NCBI GenBank assembly: GCA_934726055.1 | Contig: CAKVCZ010000005.1 | Location: 69,818-133,817, forward strand | Source of the DNA: an uncultured Candidatus Melainabacteria bacterium | Lineage (GTDB): Bacteria > Cyanobacteriota > Vampirovibrionia > Gastranaerophilales > Gastranaerophilaceae | Direction of reading: 5' to 3' | DNA: 64,000 bases | Shown here: positions 40,881 through 49,009 of the stretch, in pieces | Numbering within the stretch: position 1 is the stretch's first letter | Layout: every line of letters begins with the position of its first letter | Translations under genes and position numbers: made by a program | The notes under the pieces: model-generated | Database searches by the model: none | What the model was told of the DNA's origin: nothing | What the model saw: only the letters and a program-made list of their open reading frames with translations

Positions 40881-42518
40881 TTAATCTTTTACCCACTTGT
40901 TTTCTATAACTTCTATAATCTTTGTTAATTCGTCCAAATTAAATTCTTTTCGGTTGGTTTCTTTATTCCTTGCAAAAATATTTGTTGTTTGGAGTTCTTC
41001 ATTTATTCTGAATTTTAGTCCGACATAGTATTCATAAATACTTTTTCTAACGATATTAACCAGTAATTCGTGTATTAATTTTTCATCAAAGTATAAAGAG
41101 TATAGCCTTTGGGCTTCTATTTTCTCGTTTGCAAGATATTTTAGGTATGCAGATGTTAAAACTCTCTTAGACCAATTCTTTACGTCTTTTTTTGAAAATA
41201 TTTTAGCAAAATTATCTTCTATTAATTCATCTAAGTCTATATCATAATTTTTTAATTTAAAGGAATCATTAATTTTTACCATAAATTCTGAAAATTCGTC
41301 AGAAAAATCAACATCTAAAAACCATTTTTGAGCTATATCGGAGAAACAAATTTTATCAAAATCTTTTTTTGATAGTTCTTCTTTTTTGAATTTATCTTCC
41401 AATATAAATTCCATAGGAACAGGTTCTACCGGAATATCTGCAAGTAAGTTTCTCCAACAAACATATTCGTAAGAAACAATTTCTCCGTTTCTGTGAACGA
41501 TATTTTCTGCATTATTCAACAATGATTTTAGGACTGTTTGATTTATATAAACGCTTTCATCATTACCATAGAATCGAGCAACAATTTTTTCGAATTCTTC
41601 TTTAGTGATTTGATTAAAACCAAAACAATCTACAATACCCCATTTATCATTTATTACTATTGCAACAAATTGAAGTGTTTCGTCTTCTCTTTCTCGTGAA
41701 AACATTAAAGCTTGATTTCCGTGTCCGTCAGGGTAATTTGTGTAGCATTCGTATGGTTTTGTTTCGGATAGAAGTTCTTTATAAAAGTCTATTGCTCTAT
41801 CTTCTCTGACGCCTGACAGTTTAAGCGAAGAAATATTTCGTTTAATTTCAGGAATAATATCATCATCCGCGTATTCCAATGCCTCTTGAAGAGCGTGTAG
41901 TGCCAGTTGTGATTTTGAAGTTCCCAATATTTTTAATGCTATTTGTCCAATTTTTGATGTGGGATCTTTTAAAAATACGGGAATTAATATATTTGCAAGT
42001 GCATCTTCAGAATAATCTTCTCCTAAAGATTGTACAAGAGTTAATTTATCTTCATACGGCAGATTTTCCAAAAAGTCTAAAAAATCTATTTGAGCTTCAG
42101 GATTCATCATTGCTGTATTAAGAAGTTCATTGGTTTCTTTTTCAATTAGTGATTCTGAATCTTCAAAATAATTATCTATTTCATTGTAATCTACTTTGTT
42201 TCCCATATCTCTAAGCAAGCTTAATATTAAAGCCTTGTTATAGTCGCTTATCATAGGACTTTTTAGTGAAGTCCAAAGGGCATTTTCTAGTTGAGTTTTA
42301 TCTGTCAGTTTCAATAAAAGAAAACTAATGATGAAAGATTTGTCTTCTGTTGTTTTCACAAACTCTCTCATTAATAAGTCTAAAAGCAACTTTTTGTCTT
42401 CTTGTGCCACTAATACGGCAATTACTTCATCAACTTTTGATATATCTGATAACATTTGAAGTTTTGAGATAACTGTTAAAATTTCAGCTTTTAGTTGAAT
42501 TTTATTAAGTTGTTCCAT
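40881..42518 (-). CDS. helical-repeat (HEAT-like) protein of unknown function
   Basis: 545 residues, no signal peptide or membrane segment. Residues 1-235 form helix pairs in a HEAT/ARM-like solenoid (for example DPTSKIGQIALKILGTSKSQ and LALHALQEALEYADDD). Residues about 245-350 look like a mixed alpha/beta domain (LQFVAIVINDKWGIVDCFGF), and the remainder is helical again. I do not recognise the family. It lies between the ClpX-type zinc finger protein (2 bases) and yqgF (4 bases), so it is translated together with them and may be a protein-protein scaffold. Confidence 0.8.
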   Translation of the reverse strand: MEQLNKIQLKAEILTVISKLQMLSDISKVDEVIAVLVAQEDKKLLLDLLMREFVKTTEDKSFIISFLLLKLTDKTQLENALWTSLKSPMISDYNKALILSLLRDMGNKVDYNEIDNYFEDSESLIEKETNELLNTAMMNPEAQIDFLDFLENLPYEDKLTLVQSLGEDYSEDALANILIPVFLKDPTSKIGQIALKILGTSKSQLALHALQEALEYADDDIIPEIKRNISSLKLSGVREDRAIDFYKELLSETKPYECYTNYPDGHGNQALMFSREREDETLQFVAIVINDKWGIVDCFGFNQITKEEFEKIVARFYGNDESVYINQTVLKSLLNNAENIVHRNGEIVSYEYVCWRNLLADIPVEPVPMEFILEDKFKKEELSKKDFDKICFSDIAQKWFLDVDFSDEFSEFMVKINDSFKLKNYDIDLDELIEDNFAKIFSKKDVKNWSKRVLTSAYLKYLANEKIEAQRLYSLYFDEKLIHELLVNIVRKSIYEYYVGLKFRINEELQTTNIFARNKETNRKEFNLDELTKIIEVIENKWVKD

Positions 42519-42520
42519 AA

Positions 42521-42805
42521 TTACTTACTTATCCTCCAAATGGCATCAAGAACTTTTTGAGCTTCTTCAGACGGAAGTCTGTCATTCAAAATAAGATATT
42601 GCACTGCAATCATGGTGCATTCAGAACAAATATTAACACCCGGACCTTTTACCATTTTTAGAACTTGCGTATTTGGTCGTCCGCAAAAACTACAGTAAAC
42701 CGGTTCCATTTCGGTATTGTTATTATTGTTAACTTCAGATTTCTTCTCTGCTTTATGCTCTTTGTGTGTTCTTTCTCCAAGTTTTACAACTTTTTCTTCA
42801 GACAT
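42521..42805 (-). CDS. small protein with a ClpX-type zinc-binding domain only
   Basis: 94 residues. The first 33 are charged and Asn-rich. Cys38-x2-Cys41 and Cys60-x2-Cys63, 18 residues apart, reproduce the spacing of the ClpX N-terminal C4 zinc domain, and YCSFCGRP and ICSECT are near-identical to it. The AAA+ domain that follows in ClpX is missing; a short helix (EEAQKVLDAIWRIS) ends the protein. In ClpX this domain dimerises and binds substrates and adaptors such as SspB. AGAGG lies 6-7 bases before the ATG. First gene of the eight-gene operon. Confidence 0.85.
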   Translation of the reverse strand: MSEEKVVKLGERTHKEHKAEKKSEVNNNNNTEMEPVYCSFCGRPNTQVLKMVKGPGVNICSECTMIAVQYLILNDRLPSEEAQKVLDAIWRISK

Positions 42806-42912
42806 ATTCTACCTCTTTTTCTTTTTTATATTGTAACTTAAAGTTAAATTAATTGCCAAATATATAAATTTATTTTAAACTAATATTACAAGATTAGAAA
42901 GAGGAATAAAAA

Positions 42913-43518
42913 ATGAAAAGAGCATTATTTTTAATTGCAATTTTGTCTATTACTATTTTGACAACAGGTTGTATTAACAATTTGGCTATCGAAGAATTGA
43001 ATAACAAAGCCGCAGAATACATGGAAAAAGGTGATTATCCAAATGCGATAAGCAGGTTGGAAGCAAGTATTGATTTGGATAATAAAATATTCGAAACTCA
43101 ATATAATTTGGCGGTTGCATATACTGAAAATGAAGATTATGACAAAGCTATTGAGACTTTTAATAAGGCTATTGAGCTGAATAAAAAATCTGCTGATGCA
43201 CATTATTCTCTTGCTGTTGCGTATGAAAATTATGCAAAAAGCTTATATAAAGGTGAAACAAAAAAACAAAAAGAAGCAAGTGAAGAAGATAACGATGAAG
43301 ATAGCAGTGTAAAAATTCAATTTAATGAAGATGGAAAATACAAAGCAACAGATGAAGAATTGGAACTTGTTAAACAATACTACAATTTAGCAATAGAAAA
43401 TTATACAGTGTATTCACAAATGAATACATCAGGAAAATCTTTTGAAAATATAGATGAAAAAGTGGCAGAGCTTCAACGAGTACTTGAAACATTAAATACA
43501 GGAAATGATACAAATTAG
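42913..43518 (+). CDS. TPR lipoprotein
   Basis: 201 residues. Signal peptide ending in lipobox LTTGC (Cys20), so a membrane-anchored lipoprotein. Two to three TPR units follow (AAEYMEKGDYPNAISRLEAS, QYNLAVAYTENEDYDKAIET, HYSLAVAYENYAKSLYKG), then a charged insert and a helical C-terminus. It is followed 2 bases later by lgt, the enzyme that lipidates such proteins. AGAGG precedes the ATG. Partner unknown. Confidence 0.88.
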   Translation: MKRALFLIAILSITILTTGCINNLAIEELNNKAAEYMEKGDYPNAISRLEASIDLDNKIFETQYNLAVAYTENEDYDKAIETFNKAIELNKKSADAHYSLAVAYENYAKSLYKGETKKQKEASEEDNDEDSSVKIQFNEDGKYKATDEELELVKQYYNLAIENYTVYSQMNTSGKSFENIDEKVAELQRVLETLNTGNDTN

Positions 43519-43520
43519 AA

Positions 43521-44327
43521 ATGATAGTTTTATCTTCTCCGGGGGAAATTGCATTTAAGGTATTTAATCTTCCAATATATTATTATGGTATAATCGTATC
43601 TGTTGCTGCAATTGTGGGCTTTTATTGCTCGTTGTTTATTGCTAAAAAATATTATAAAGAGTTAAATTCTGAAATTTTATATGATATAGTTCCTTTAGTT
43701 ATTGTAGGTGGTTTTTTATGTGCAAGGCTATATTATTGTTTGTTGAATATTGAATATTATTCAAATAATTTATTAGAAATATTTGATTTTAGACAAGGCG
43801 GCTTATCTATTCATGGCGGAATTGTTGGGGGATTAGTTTTTGGATGTTTGTTTGCTTATACAAAAAAATATCCGATGCTGAAACTTGCAGATATTATTGC
43901 ATATGGTTTAGTTCTTGCTCAAGCTGTTGGCAGGTGGGGAAATTTTTTTAATAACGAAGCATACGGACTTCCAACAGACAGTTTTATAGCTGTTTTTGTC
44001 CCTTTACAATCTAGAGTTTCAGGTTACGAATCGTTTAATTATTTTCATCCGACTTTTCTTTATGAAAGTTTTTGTAATCTAATAATCTTTTTAATTCTCT
44101 TATTTGTAATTAGAAGATTATGTAAAAATCTTGATGGATTCATTTTTGCATCTTATTTAATATTATATTCTCTGGCAAGATTTTTTATAGAAGGAATTCG
44201 CATTGATTGCATAAAAGATATTGGAGTATTACATGTACCTCAAATAGCTTCTATCATAATGTTTATACTTGGAGTAATGTTTATCTCAATAATTTTAGTA
44301 AAAAACAAGAAAACAAAATTTAATTAG
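43521..44327 (+). CDS. lgt: prolipoprotein diacylglyceryl transferase
   Basis: Inner-membrane enzyme that adds diacylglycerol from phosphatidylglycerol to the lipobox Cys of prolipoproteins. 268 residues with seven hydrophobic segments. Signature blocks: GGLSIHGGIVGGLVFG near residue 93 (conserved His), AQAVGRWGNFFNNEAYG near 133, and HPTFLYESFCNL near 175. Translationally coupled to a lipoprotein gene. Ends 4 bases inside the convergent histidine kinase gene. Confidence 0.95.
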   Translation: MIVLSSPGEIAFKVFNLPIYYYGIIVSVAAIVGFYCSLFIAKKYYKELNSEILYDIVPLVIVGGFLCARLYYCLLNIEYYSNNLLEIFDFRQGGLSIHGGIVGGLVFGCLFAYTKKYPMLKLADIIAYGLVLAQAVGRWGNFFNNEAYGLPTDSFIAVFVPLQSRVSGYESFNYFHPTFLYESFCNLIIFLILLFVIRRLCKNLDGFIFASYLILYSLARFFIEGIRIDCIKDIGVLHVPQIASIIMFILGVMFISIILVKNKKTKFN

Positions 44328-46228
44328 TGTTTTTCAAAGGATATTTCCCAGCCGTTGCTGTTGTTTTGTTGATTATTTATTGCTGAATTTTCTTCAATAA
44401 TAGGCATTTCATCAGGGTTTGAGTCTTTGTTTTCTTCGTTTGTCATTTCTTTTGGCGGATTAATAGGTAATCTGAAACCAAAAGTAGAACCTTCACCAAG
44501 TTTTGAGTGAACAAATACTTGTCCGCCATGGTGTTTTTCAACGGATATTTTAACCAAATGTAGTCCTAAACCGGTGCCTTTTATTGTGTGAGTATCATTT
44601 TCTATTCTAAAGAATCTGTCAAAAATTTTGCTTTGATATTCTTCTGCAATACCTTGCCCTTGGTCTTCTACGCTGACTTCTATATAATCACCAATTCTGG
44701 CTCTTTCTGCTCTGATTTTGATTCGTTTATTGTCAGGTGAATATTTTATTGCGTTTGATACAATATTTGATAAAACTCGTCGGATACTGTCTTTGTTGAA
44801 AGGTACTTCCGGTAAATCAGGCTCTTTTATAACAGAGAAGGTTAAATTATGTTCTCCTGCAATTATTCTCATTTCATCAACAACATCTTCTATAACAGGC
44901 ATGATATCTTGTTTTGTTTTTTCAATTTTTACACTTTGAGATTCATATCTTGAAAAATCAAGAATATCGTTTACCATACGATTTAATCTTATAATTTCTT
45001 GATTCATAACTCCGATAAATTCTTTTTGAGTGTTGAAATCAAAATCGTTTCCATAATTATATAATGTGTCGATGTAGCTTCTTAAAACGGTAACCGGAGT
45101 TCTCAATTCGTGAGAAACATTTGAAATAAAGTGTGAACGCAAGTTATCCATTTCTGTTTCTTTTGTTATATCAATCAACACAATAATGTAACCAACGTAT
45201 TCCTTGTTAACAGTAAACATTGGCGACATAATTGATTTGATTATTCTTTGATTAACTTCAATATTAAATGCTAAAGGTCTTTGTTCCATAACATCGAGCG
45301 GAGTGTCTTTGAATTGTTCTATTTTGTCTTTGAAACACATTTCACCGCAAGTGTCGCAATATTGTTGGATTTTAGTTTTTAATATATCATCTTGAGTTAC
45401 ATCCAAAAGTTTTTGTGCGTGTTCATTAACCAAAATCACATTATCGTAGTTATCACAAACAACAACTCCATTTGCAATACATGCCAATATAGATTCTAAT
45501 TTATTTTTTTCTAAAGTTAATTGTTCAATATTTTGTTCTTCATATTGATGTAATCTTGTTGACATATCATTAAATGCTTCAAACAGCTGTTTAGCTTCTT
45601 TGCTCATCCCTTGAGATTCAATTTTTATGCCAAAAGTTCCTGAAGAAATCTTTTTAACTCCATCTTGCAGTAGTTGTAATTCTTTTGTTGACAATATTGC
45701 GTGAGCAAGCATAACTAAAACTATCAATCCCCAAGTTAATGCAAAAATCATAATCAGTGAAGTTGTTGTCATATCTGTAATTGAACCAATAATGGATGCG
45801 GATAATCCAACCATAACTGAGCCTACAACCTGAGATTTTGCTCCTTCTTTTAAAATCATTGGTGAACTTACTGCAATTTTTGAAGTTTCTGCTCGTTTTG
45901 TGTAATCATCTTTACTAGAATATATTATTCTAGAATTGTTATCTTTAAATTCAATAAATGCAATATCATCGTTACTTCCTAAAATTGACAAGGAATGCGA
46001 ACGAAGAGTATCGTATTTGCTAAGTTCAGGAACATCTTTTGTTATTTCAACTGATTCAATTGCAAGTGTTTTTGAGATAATTTGTCCAAAATTTTTATAT
46101 GCGGAATCTAAATTTTTTTGAATTTTATTGACTGCAAAAATACCGATAGAAACCATAACTATCGTTGTTGATAGAAGTCCTAATATAATTAATCGATTTT
46201 GTGTAGTCATATTTTTAAAGTAATTCAT
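44324..46228 (-). CDS. membrane sensor histidine kinase (PhoR/WalK-like)
   Basis: 634 residues: transmembrane helix 1 (about 12-32), extracytoplasmic sensor (about 33-155), transmembrane helix 2 (about 157-178), HAMP (about 180-235), PAS (about 240-355), HisKA with SNVSHELRTPVTVLRSY, HATPase with NIVSNAIKYSPDNK, DQGQGI and GTGLGLHLVK, and an Asn/Glu-rich tail of about 40 residues. The PAS domain holds a cysteine group, YCDTCGEMC, which could bind metal or sense redox. No response regulator is adjacent. The gene overlaps lgt by 4 bases at its 3' end. Confidence 0.9.
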   Translation of the reverse strand: MNYFKNMTTQNRLIILGLLSTTIVMVSIGIFAVNKIQKNLDSAYKNFGQIISKTLAIESVEITKDVPELSKYDTLRSHSLSILGSNDDIAFIEFKDNNSRIIYSSKDDYTKRAETSKIAVSSPMILKEGAKSQVVGSVMVGLSASIIGSITDMTTTSLIMIFALTWGLIVLVMLAHAILSTKELQLLQDGVKKISSGTFGIKIESQGMSKEAKQLFEAFNDMSTRLHQYEEQNIEQLTLEKNKLESILACIANGVVVCDNYDNVILVNEHAQKLLDVTQDDILKTKIQQYCDTCGEMCFKDKIEQFKDTPLDVMEQRPLAFNIEVNQRIIKSIMSPMFTVNKEYVGYIIVLIDITKETEMDNLRSHFISNVSHELRTPVTVLRSYIDTLYNYGNDFDFNTQKEFIGVMNQEIIRLNRMVNDILDFSRYESQSVKIEKTKQDIMPVIEDVVDEMRIIAGEHNLTFSVIKEPDLPEVPFNKDSIRRVLSNIVSNAIKYSPDNKRIKIRAERARIGDYIEVSVEDQGQGIAEEYQSKIFDRFFRIENDTHTIKGTGLGLHLVKISVEKHHGGQVFVHSKLGEGSTFGFRLPINPPKEMTNEENKDSNPDEMPIIEENSAINNQQNNSNGWEISFEKH

Positions 46229-46284
46229 AAATAAATTATATCATGCAAAAATATCTTTGAGCAAATTTGCTCAAAATTTATTTA

Positions 46285-46470
46285 ACGAACCTTTTATTGG
46301 TCAGAACTTTCACCATGTCATTCTGAACTTGTTTCAGAATCTATCCAACAATTGAGGATAATGTTCAACATAGTCAAAACAGTCCTTCAGGCAGGGAATT
46401 TTTTCTAAAAAAGTTTTACAAAAATTTTTAATTTTAATAATACATAAACCTTTTGCCGCCAAAAGGTTTC
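46285..46470. repeat. Cluster of short palindromes, copy B
   Basis: Counterpart of the cluster at 4064-4205. The stretch TTCACCATGTCATTCTGAAC (from 46309) with the rest of its palindrome is shared base for base with copy A. AAACCTTTTG/CAAAAGGTTT (about 46446-46469) and a TTTTTTCTAAAAAA hairpin (about 46400) also recur, in changed order. No gene. Confidence 0.7.
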
Positions 46471-46478
46471 CAAAACCG

Positions 46479-46645
46479 CAGTCCCGAACTACGTTTTCTA
46501 ATCAATGTAATTGTTCAATTAAAGTAGCGACAACTCACTCATTAAAAGGTACAATTAACAAAATAGAAAATGTCATTTACCGTTCAGACAAGTCGCTACC
46601 TGTTGTTATTTCACAAACATTGATTGAAAGCTCCGTTAAGGACTG
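46479..46645. repeat. Long imperfect stem element, copy B
   Basis: Nested inverted repeats CAGTCC (46479-46484)/GGACTG (46640-46645), AATCAATGT (46500-46508)/ACATTGATT (46617-46625) and GTAGCGAC (46524-46531)/GTCGCTAC (46592-46599). Compared with copy A the outer stem is the same, one pair in the middle stem has changed on both sides (G-C to A-T), and the inner stem is wholly different yet still complementary. The right flank, CTCCGTTAAGGACTGGAATA, is identical in both copies apart from its first bases. Confidence 0.7.
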
Positions 46646-46687
46646 GAATAATTATGATAATAAATTTAATAAAAAATAAGAAAGTGT

Positions 46688-46716
46688 TTGCAAAACATGG
46701 AATTTGGGTATATAAA
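46688..46716 (+). promoter_or_regulatory. promoter of the pilin gene at 46751
   Basis: TTGCAA (46688-46693), 17-base spacer, TATAAA (46711-46716), then GGAG at about 46738. Almost identical to the promoter of the decayed copy at 4384. Confidence 0.7.
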
Positions 46717-46750
46717 TATTACGTACAAAAACTGAATGGAGTAAAAGCTA

Positions 46751-47557
46751 ATGAATAAATGGATGCAACTAGCAAACAGAATAGGATTCAGTAATTGTAG
46801 TTTTATAGCATTTACTCTGGCAGAAACCCTAATCGTAATGGGTATAATCGGTGTTGTAGCAGCATTAACTATACCGAATTTAAATAGTTCAACAAACAAC
46901 ATGGAAAAAGTAACCAAAGTAAAGAAAATATATGCAGAATTAAATGAAGCACATAATAGAGCAACAGCAGTATACGGACCAGTAGAAACTTGGTTTGTTA
47001 ATGATGGTTGTACTGTTTTTTCGAATAATCCAACCTGTACAAAACGTTATTTTAACAGAATAATAGAATTTATGAAAACATCAAAGTCATGTATTGATTC
47101 AGACAATGGTTGTTATACTTCATCAGGAAAAAATTTATATGGTGGCAATAATACTTATAGTACATATCCGTCAGCTATTTTAGCGGGCGGGAGTTCAATA
47201 TTAATTCAAAACATAGCTTGTCCTAATTGTAATTGTAATGGTGATGGTTATGCAGGAATTTATTGCGGATATATTAGGGTAGATATTGATGGACCAAATA
47301 AGGGAAAGAATACAGAAGGTATCGATATATTTAATTTCGATTTAACCAAAGATGGCATACTACCTACTGGTGGTGGCAGCTCGTGGGTTGATAATATAAT
47401 TAAAAATGGTTGCTTTTATCAAGGTCATTACTGTGCAGCTTGGGTAATAAGCAACGGTAATATGGACTACATAGATGCTTCACATACATCAGCGCATGAT
47501 GCAGGGGTATGTAAAAACAATCATCAACTGTCAATAGCTGAGCCTAGTTGCAAGTAG
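46751..47557 (+). CDS. type IV pilin-like protein
   Basis: 268 residues. Basic leader ending SFIA, cleavage expected before FTLAETLIVMGIIGVVAA, with Glu5 in place; the hydrophobic helix is followed by the TIPNLNSS turn typical of this lineage. The C-terminal domain has many Cys (about 12, several as pairs) and the family blocks YFNRIIEFM, VDIDGPNKGKN, DIFNFDLTKDG and AAWVISNGNMDYI. It should be assembled into a pilus or secretion pseudopilus outside the inner membrane. Assembly ATPase, platform and prepilin peptidase are not in the window. Paralogues: 58538, 63060 and the pseudogene at 4447. Confidence 0.85.
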   Translation: MNKWMQLANRIGFSNCSFIAFTLAETLIVMGIIGVVAALTIPNLNSSTNNMEKVTKVKKIYAELNEAHNRATAVYGPVETWFVNDGCTVFSNNPTCTKRYFNRIIEFMKTSKSCIDSDNGCYTSSGKNLYGGNNTYSTYPSAILAGGSSILIQNIACPNCNCNGDGYAGIYCGYIRVDIDGPNKGKNTEGIDIFNFDLTKDGILPTGGGSSWVDNIIKNGCFYQGHYCAAWVISNGNMDYIDASHTSAHDAGVCKNNHQLSIAEPSCK

Positions 47558-47631
47558 ATATGCTTTAGAAAGCGATACCTAAATTCACCTGCCTTGTAAA
47601 TAGTGTCAGTTGTGTTTTATTAGTTAATTTT

Positions 47632-48333
47632 TTATTCCATATTAGGTAATTTTGGTTTTCTTCCGCAAGATTTGTCTTCGTCGCAGAACCCTAATCTTTC
47701 GCATTTTGGAACAAGGTATTCTTTTAGCCAAGGCTCTTTTTCTATTAATGCATTGCACATACCTGAAATTAACATTCTTATTTCATATTGGGCTCTTGTG
47801 CAAAGTCTAAGGTTTGCAACATGGATTAGTTCTCTTAAGTTTGTACTAACTACCATTGATGTTGAGCAAGCATTAGGCAACACTGCTCTTGCATCTTCTG
47901 CAGGAATTCCAGCTTGAGTTAATTCCAAATACATATTTGAAATTTGTTGCATATAGTTTTCGAATTTTGCTTTTAATTCTTCGTTGTTTTCTATTGTATG
48001 TGGAATTAAATAGTCGAATTGTCCTTTTTCTTCTACATATCTTTGAGATTTTTGTGAAAAAGACATGTGTCTGTGTCTTACTAATTGATGAGTGCATGCT
48101 CTTGATATATTTGAAATAGCAAAAGACACTTGGATGTGTTCAATTGTAGAATAGTGCCCCGAGCCAATGACTCTTTTTATTAAACTTAGCATCTTTTCTT
48201 CAGTTACATCTTTGTTGTAAATATTTAGCGGAGTATCTGCACTATAACAAGTTCTGCATGCTGTATAAATTGTTTTTAGCATGTTTTCAGGTTTTGATAT
48301 AAGCTTTACTTCGGGTTTATTTGTCTTTTCCAT
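47632..48333 (-). CDS. thyX: FAD-dependent thymidylate synthase
   Basis: Makes dTMP from dUMP with methylenetetrahydrofolate, FAD and NADPH; unrelated to ThyA. 233 residues. The ThyX motif RHRHMSFSQKSQRY (R-H-R-x7-S-x-R form) is near residue 75; ARAVLPNACSTSMVVSTNLRELIH near 140 completes the active site. ATG at 48333 is preceded by GGAG with 6 bases spacing, so I prefer it to the ATG four codons upstream. Uses the folate made through folE2 and folD in this window. Confidence 0.94.
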   Translation of the reverse strand: MEKTNKPEVKLISKPENMLKTIYTACRTCYSADTPLNIYNKDVTEEKMLSLIKRVIGSGHYSTIEHIQVSFAISNISRACTHQLVRHRHMSFSQKSQRYVEEKGQFDYLIPHTIENNEELKAKFENYMQQISNMYLELTQAGIPAEDARAVLPNACSTSMVVSTNLRELIHVANLRLCTRAQYEIRMLISGMCNALIEKEPWLKEYLVPKCERLGFCDEDKSCGRKPKLPNME

Positions 48334-48355
48334 CTTAATCTCCATAACTATAAAA

Positions 48356-48392
48356 AAATATACCTCTAAACAAAAGCAAAGAGGTATATTTT
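48356..48392 (-). terminator. terminator of rpmE
   Basis: AAATATACCTCT pairs with AGAGGTATATTT; on the minus strand a run of seven T follows. It separates rpmE from thyX. Confidence 0.8.
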
Positions 48393-48411
48393 AAATATCT
48401 TTTTTAATAAA

Positions 48412-48615
48412 CTACTTTTTATTTCCATAACGTTTGTTAAATCTTTCAACTCTACCTTCAGAGTCAAGAATTTTTTGTTGACCTGTGTAGAACGGATGGC
48501 AAGCTGAACAAATTTCAACTGTGATGTTTTCATCAATTGAACCTGTTTCAATTTCGTTTCCGCATACACATTTAATTGTACATTTTTTATAATCCGGATG
48601 AATTCCTTGTTTCAT
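48412..48615 (-). CDS. rpmE: 50S ribosomal protein L31
   Basis: 67 residues, zinc-containing (C+) type: CVC near residue 20 and CSAC near 38 form the zinc site. KQGIHPDYKKCTIKC at the start and HPFYTGQQKILDSEGRVERF toward the end are standard. It is the form normally made when zinc is available. Single-gene transcript with its own terminator. Confidence 0.95.
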   Translation of the reverse strand: MKQGIHPDYKKCTIKCVCGNEIETGSIDENITVEICSACHPFYTGQQKILDSEGRVERFNKRYGNKK

Positions 48616-48815
48616 AATTTACCTCACTAATCTTCTATCTGTACTTATAAATATATAACACAAAAATTTATAAAGCAAGTCTTTTGTTAAAAATATTAAA
48701 AGAACAAAAAATCAACCGAATATATGATGGTCTAAACCCTTTATATTCTCCTTTTGATTGATGTTTTAATTAAAATATTTTGTAAAAATATAATAATTAA
48801 GAGAGAAAGGATTTT

Positions 48816-48980
48816 ATGAATATTCACGAGACATGTTTAATTAATTATTTACAAAAACCCGACGAATTATCCCACACTACCGATGTATTAATTTTGAATA
48901 ACGCATTATTAGCAAAACATAACAAAAGTAAATTATTTCTTGCAAAAAATATTAATATCAATTATACTAATGATAAATAA
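48816..48980 (+). CDS. small protein of 54 residues, unknown function
   Basis: Reads MNIHETCLINYLQKPDELSH and then TTDVLILNNALLAKHNKSKL..., ending NYTNDK. GAAAGG is about 5-6 bases before the ATG and TATAAT occurs about 25 bases upstream. Composition is protein-like with helix-forming segments; no family recognised. It ends 30 bases before the diguanylate cyclase gene and may be co-transcribed with it. Confidence 0.55.
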   Translation: MNIHETCLINYLQKPDELSHTTDVLILNNALLAKHNKSKLFLAKNININYTNDK

Positions 48981-49009
48981 GTTAGTTAGTAAATTGATAT
49001 GAGGATAGC

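Noticed and set aside
46666..46917. 83-residue minus-strand frame shared in part with 4445-4630
   Set aside because: The similarity between the two minus-strand frames simply reflects the duplicated pilin start region on the plus strand.
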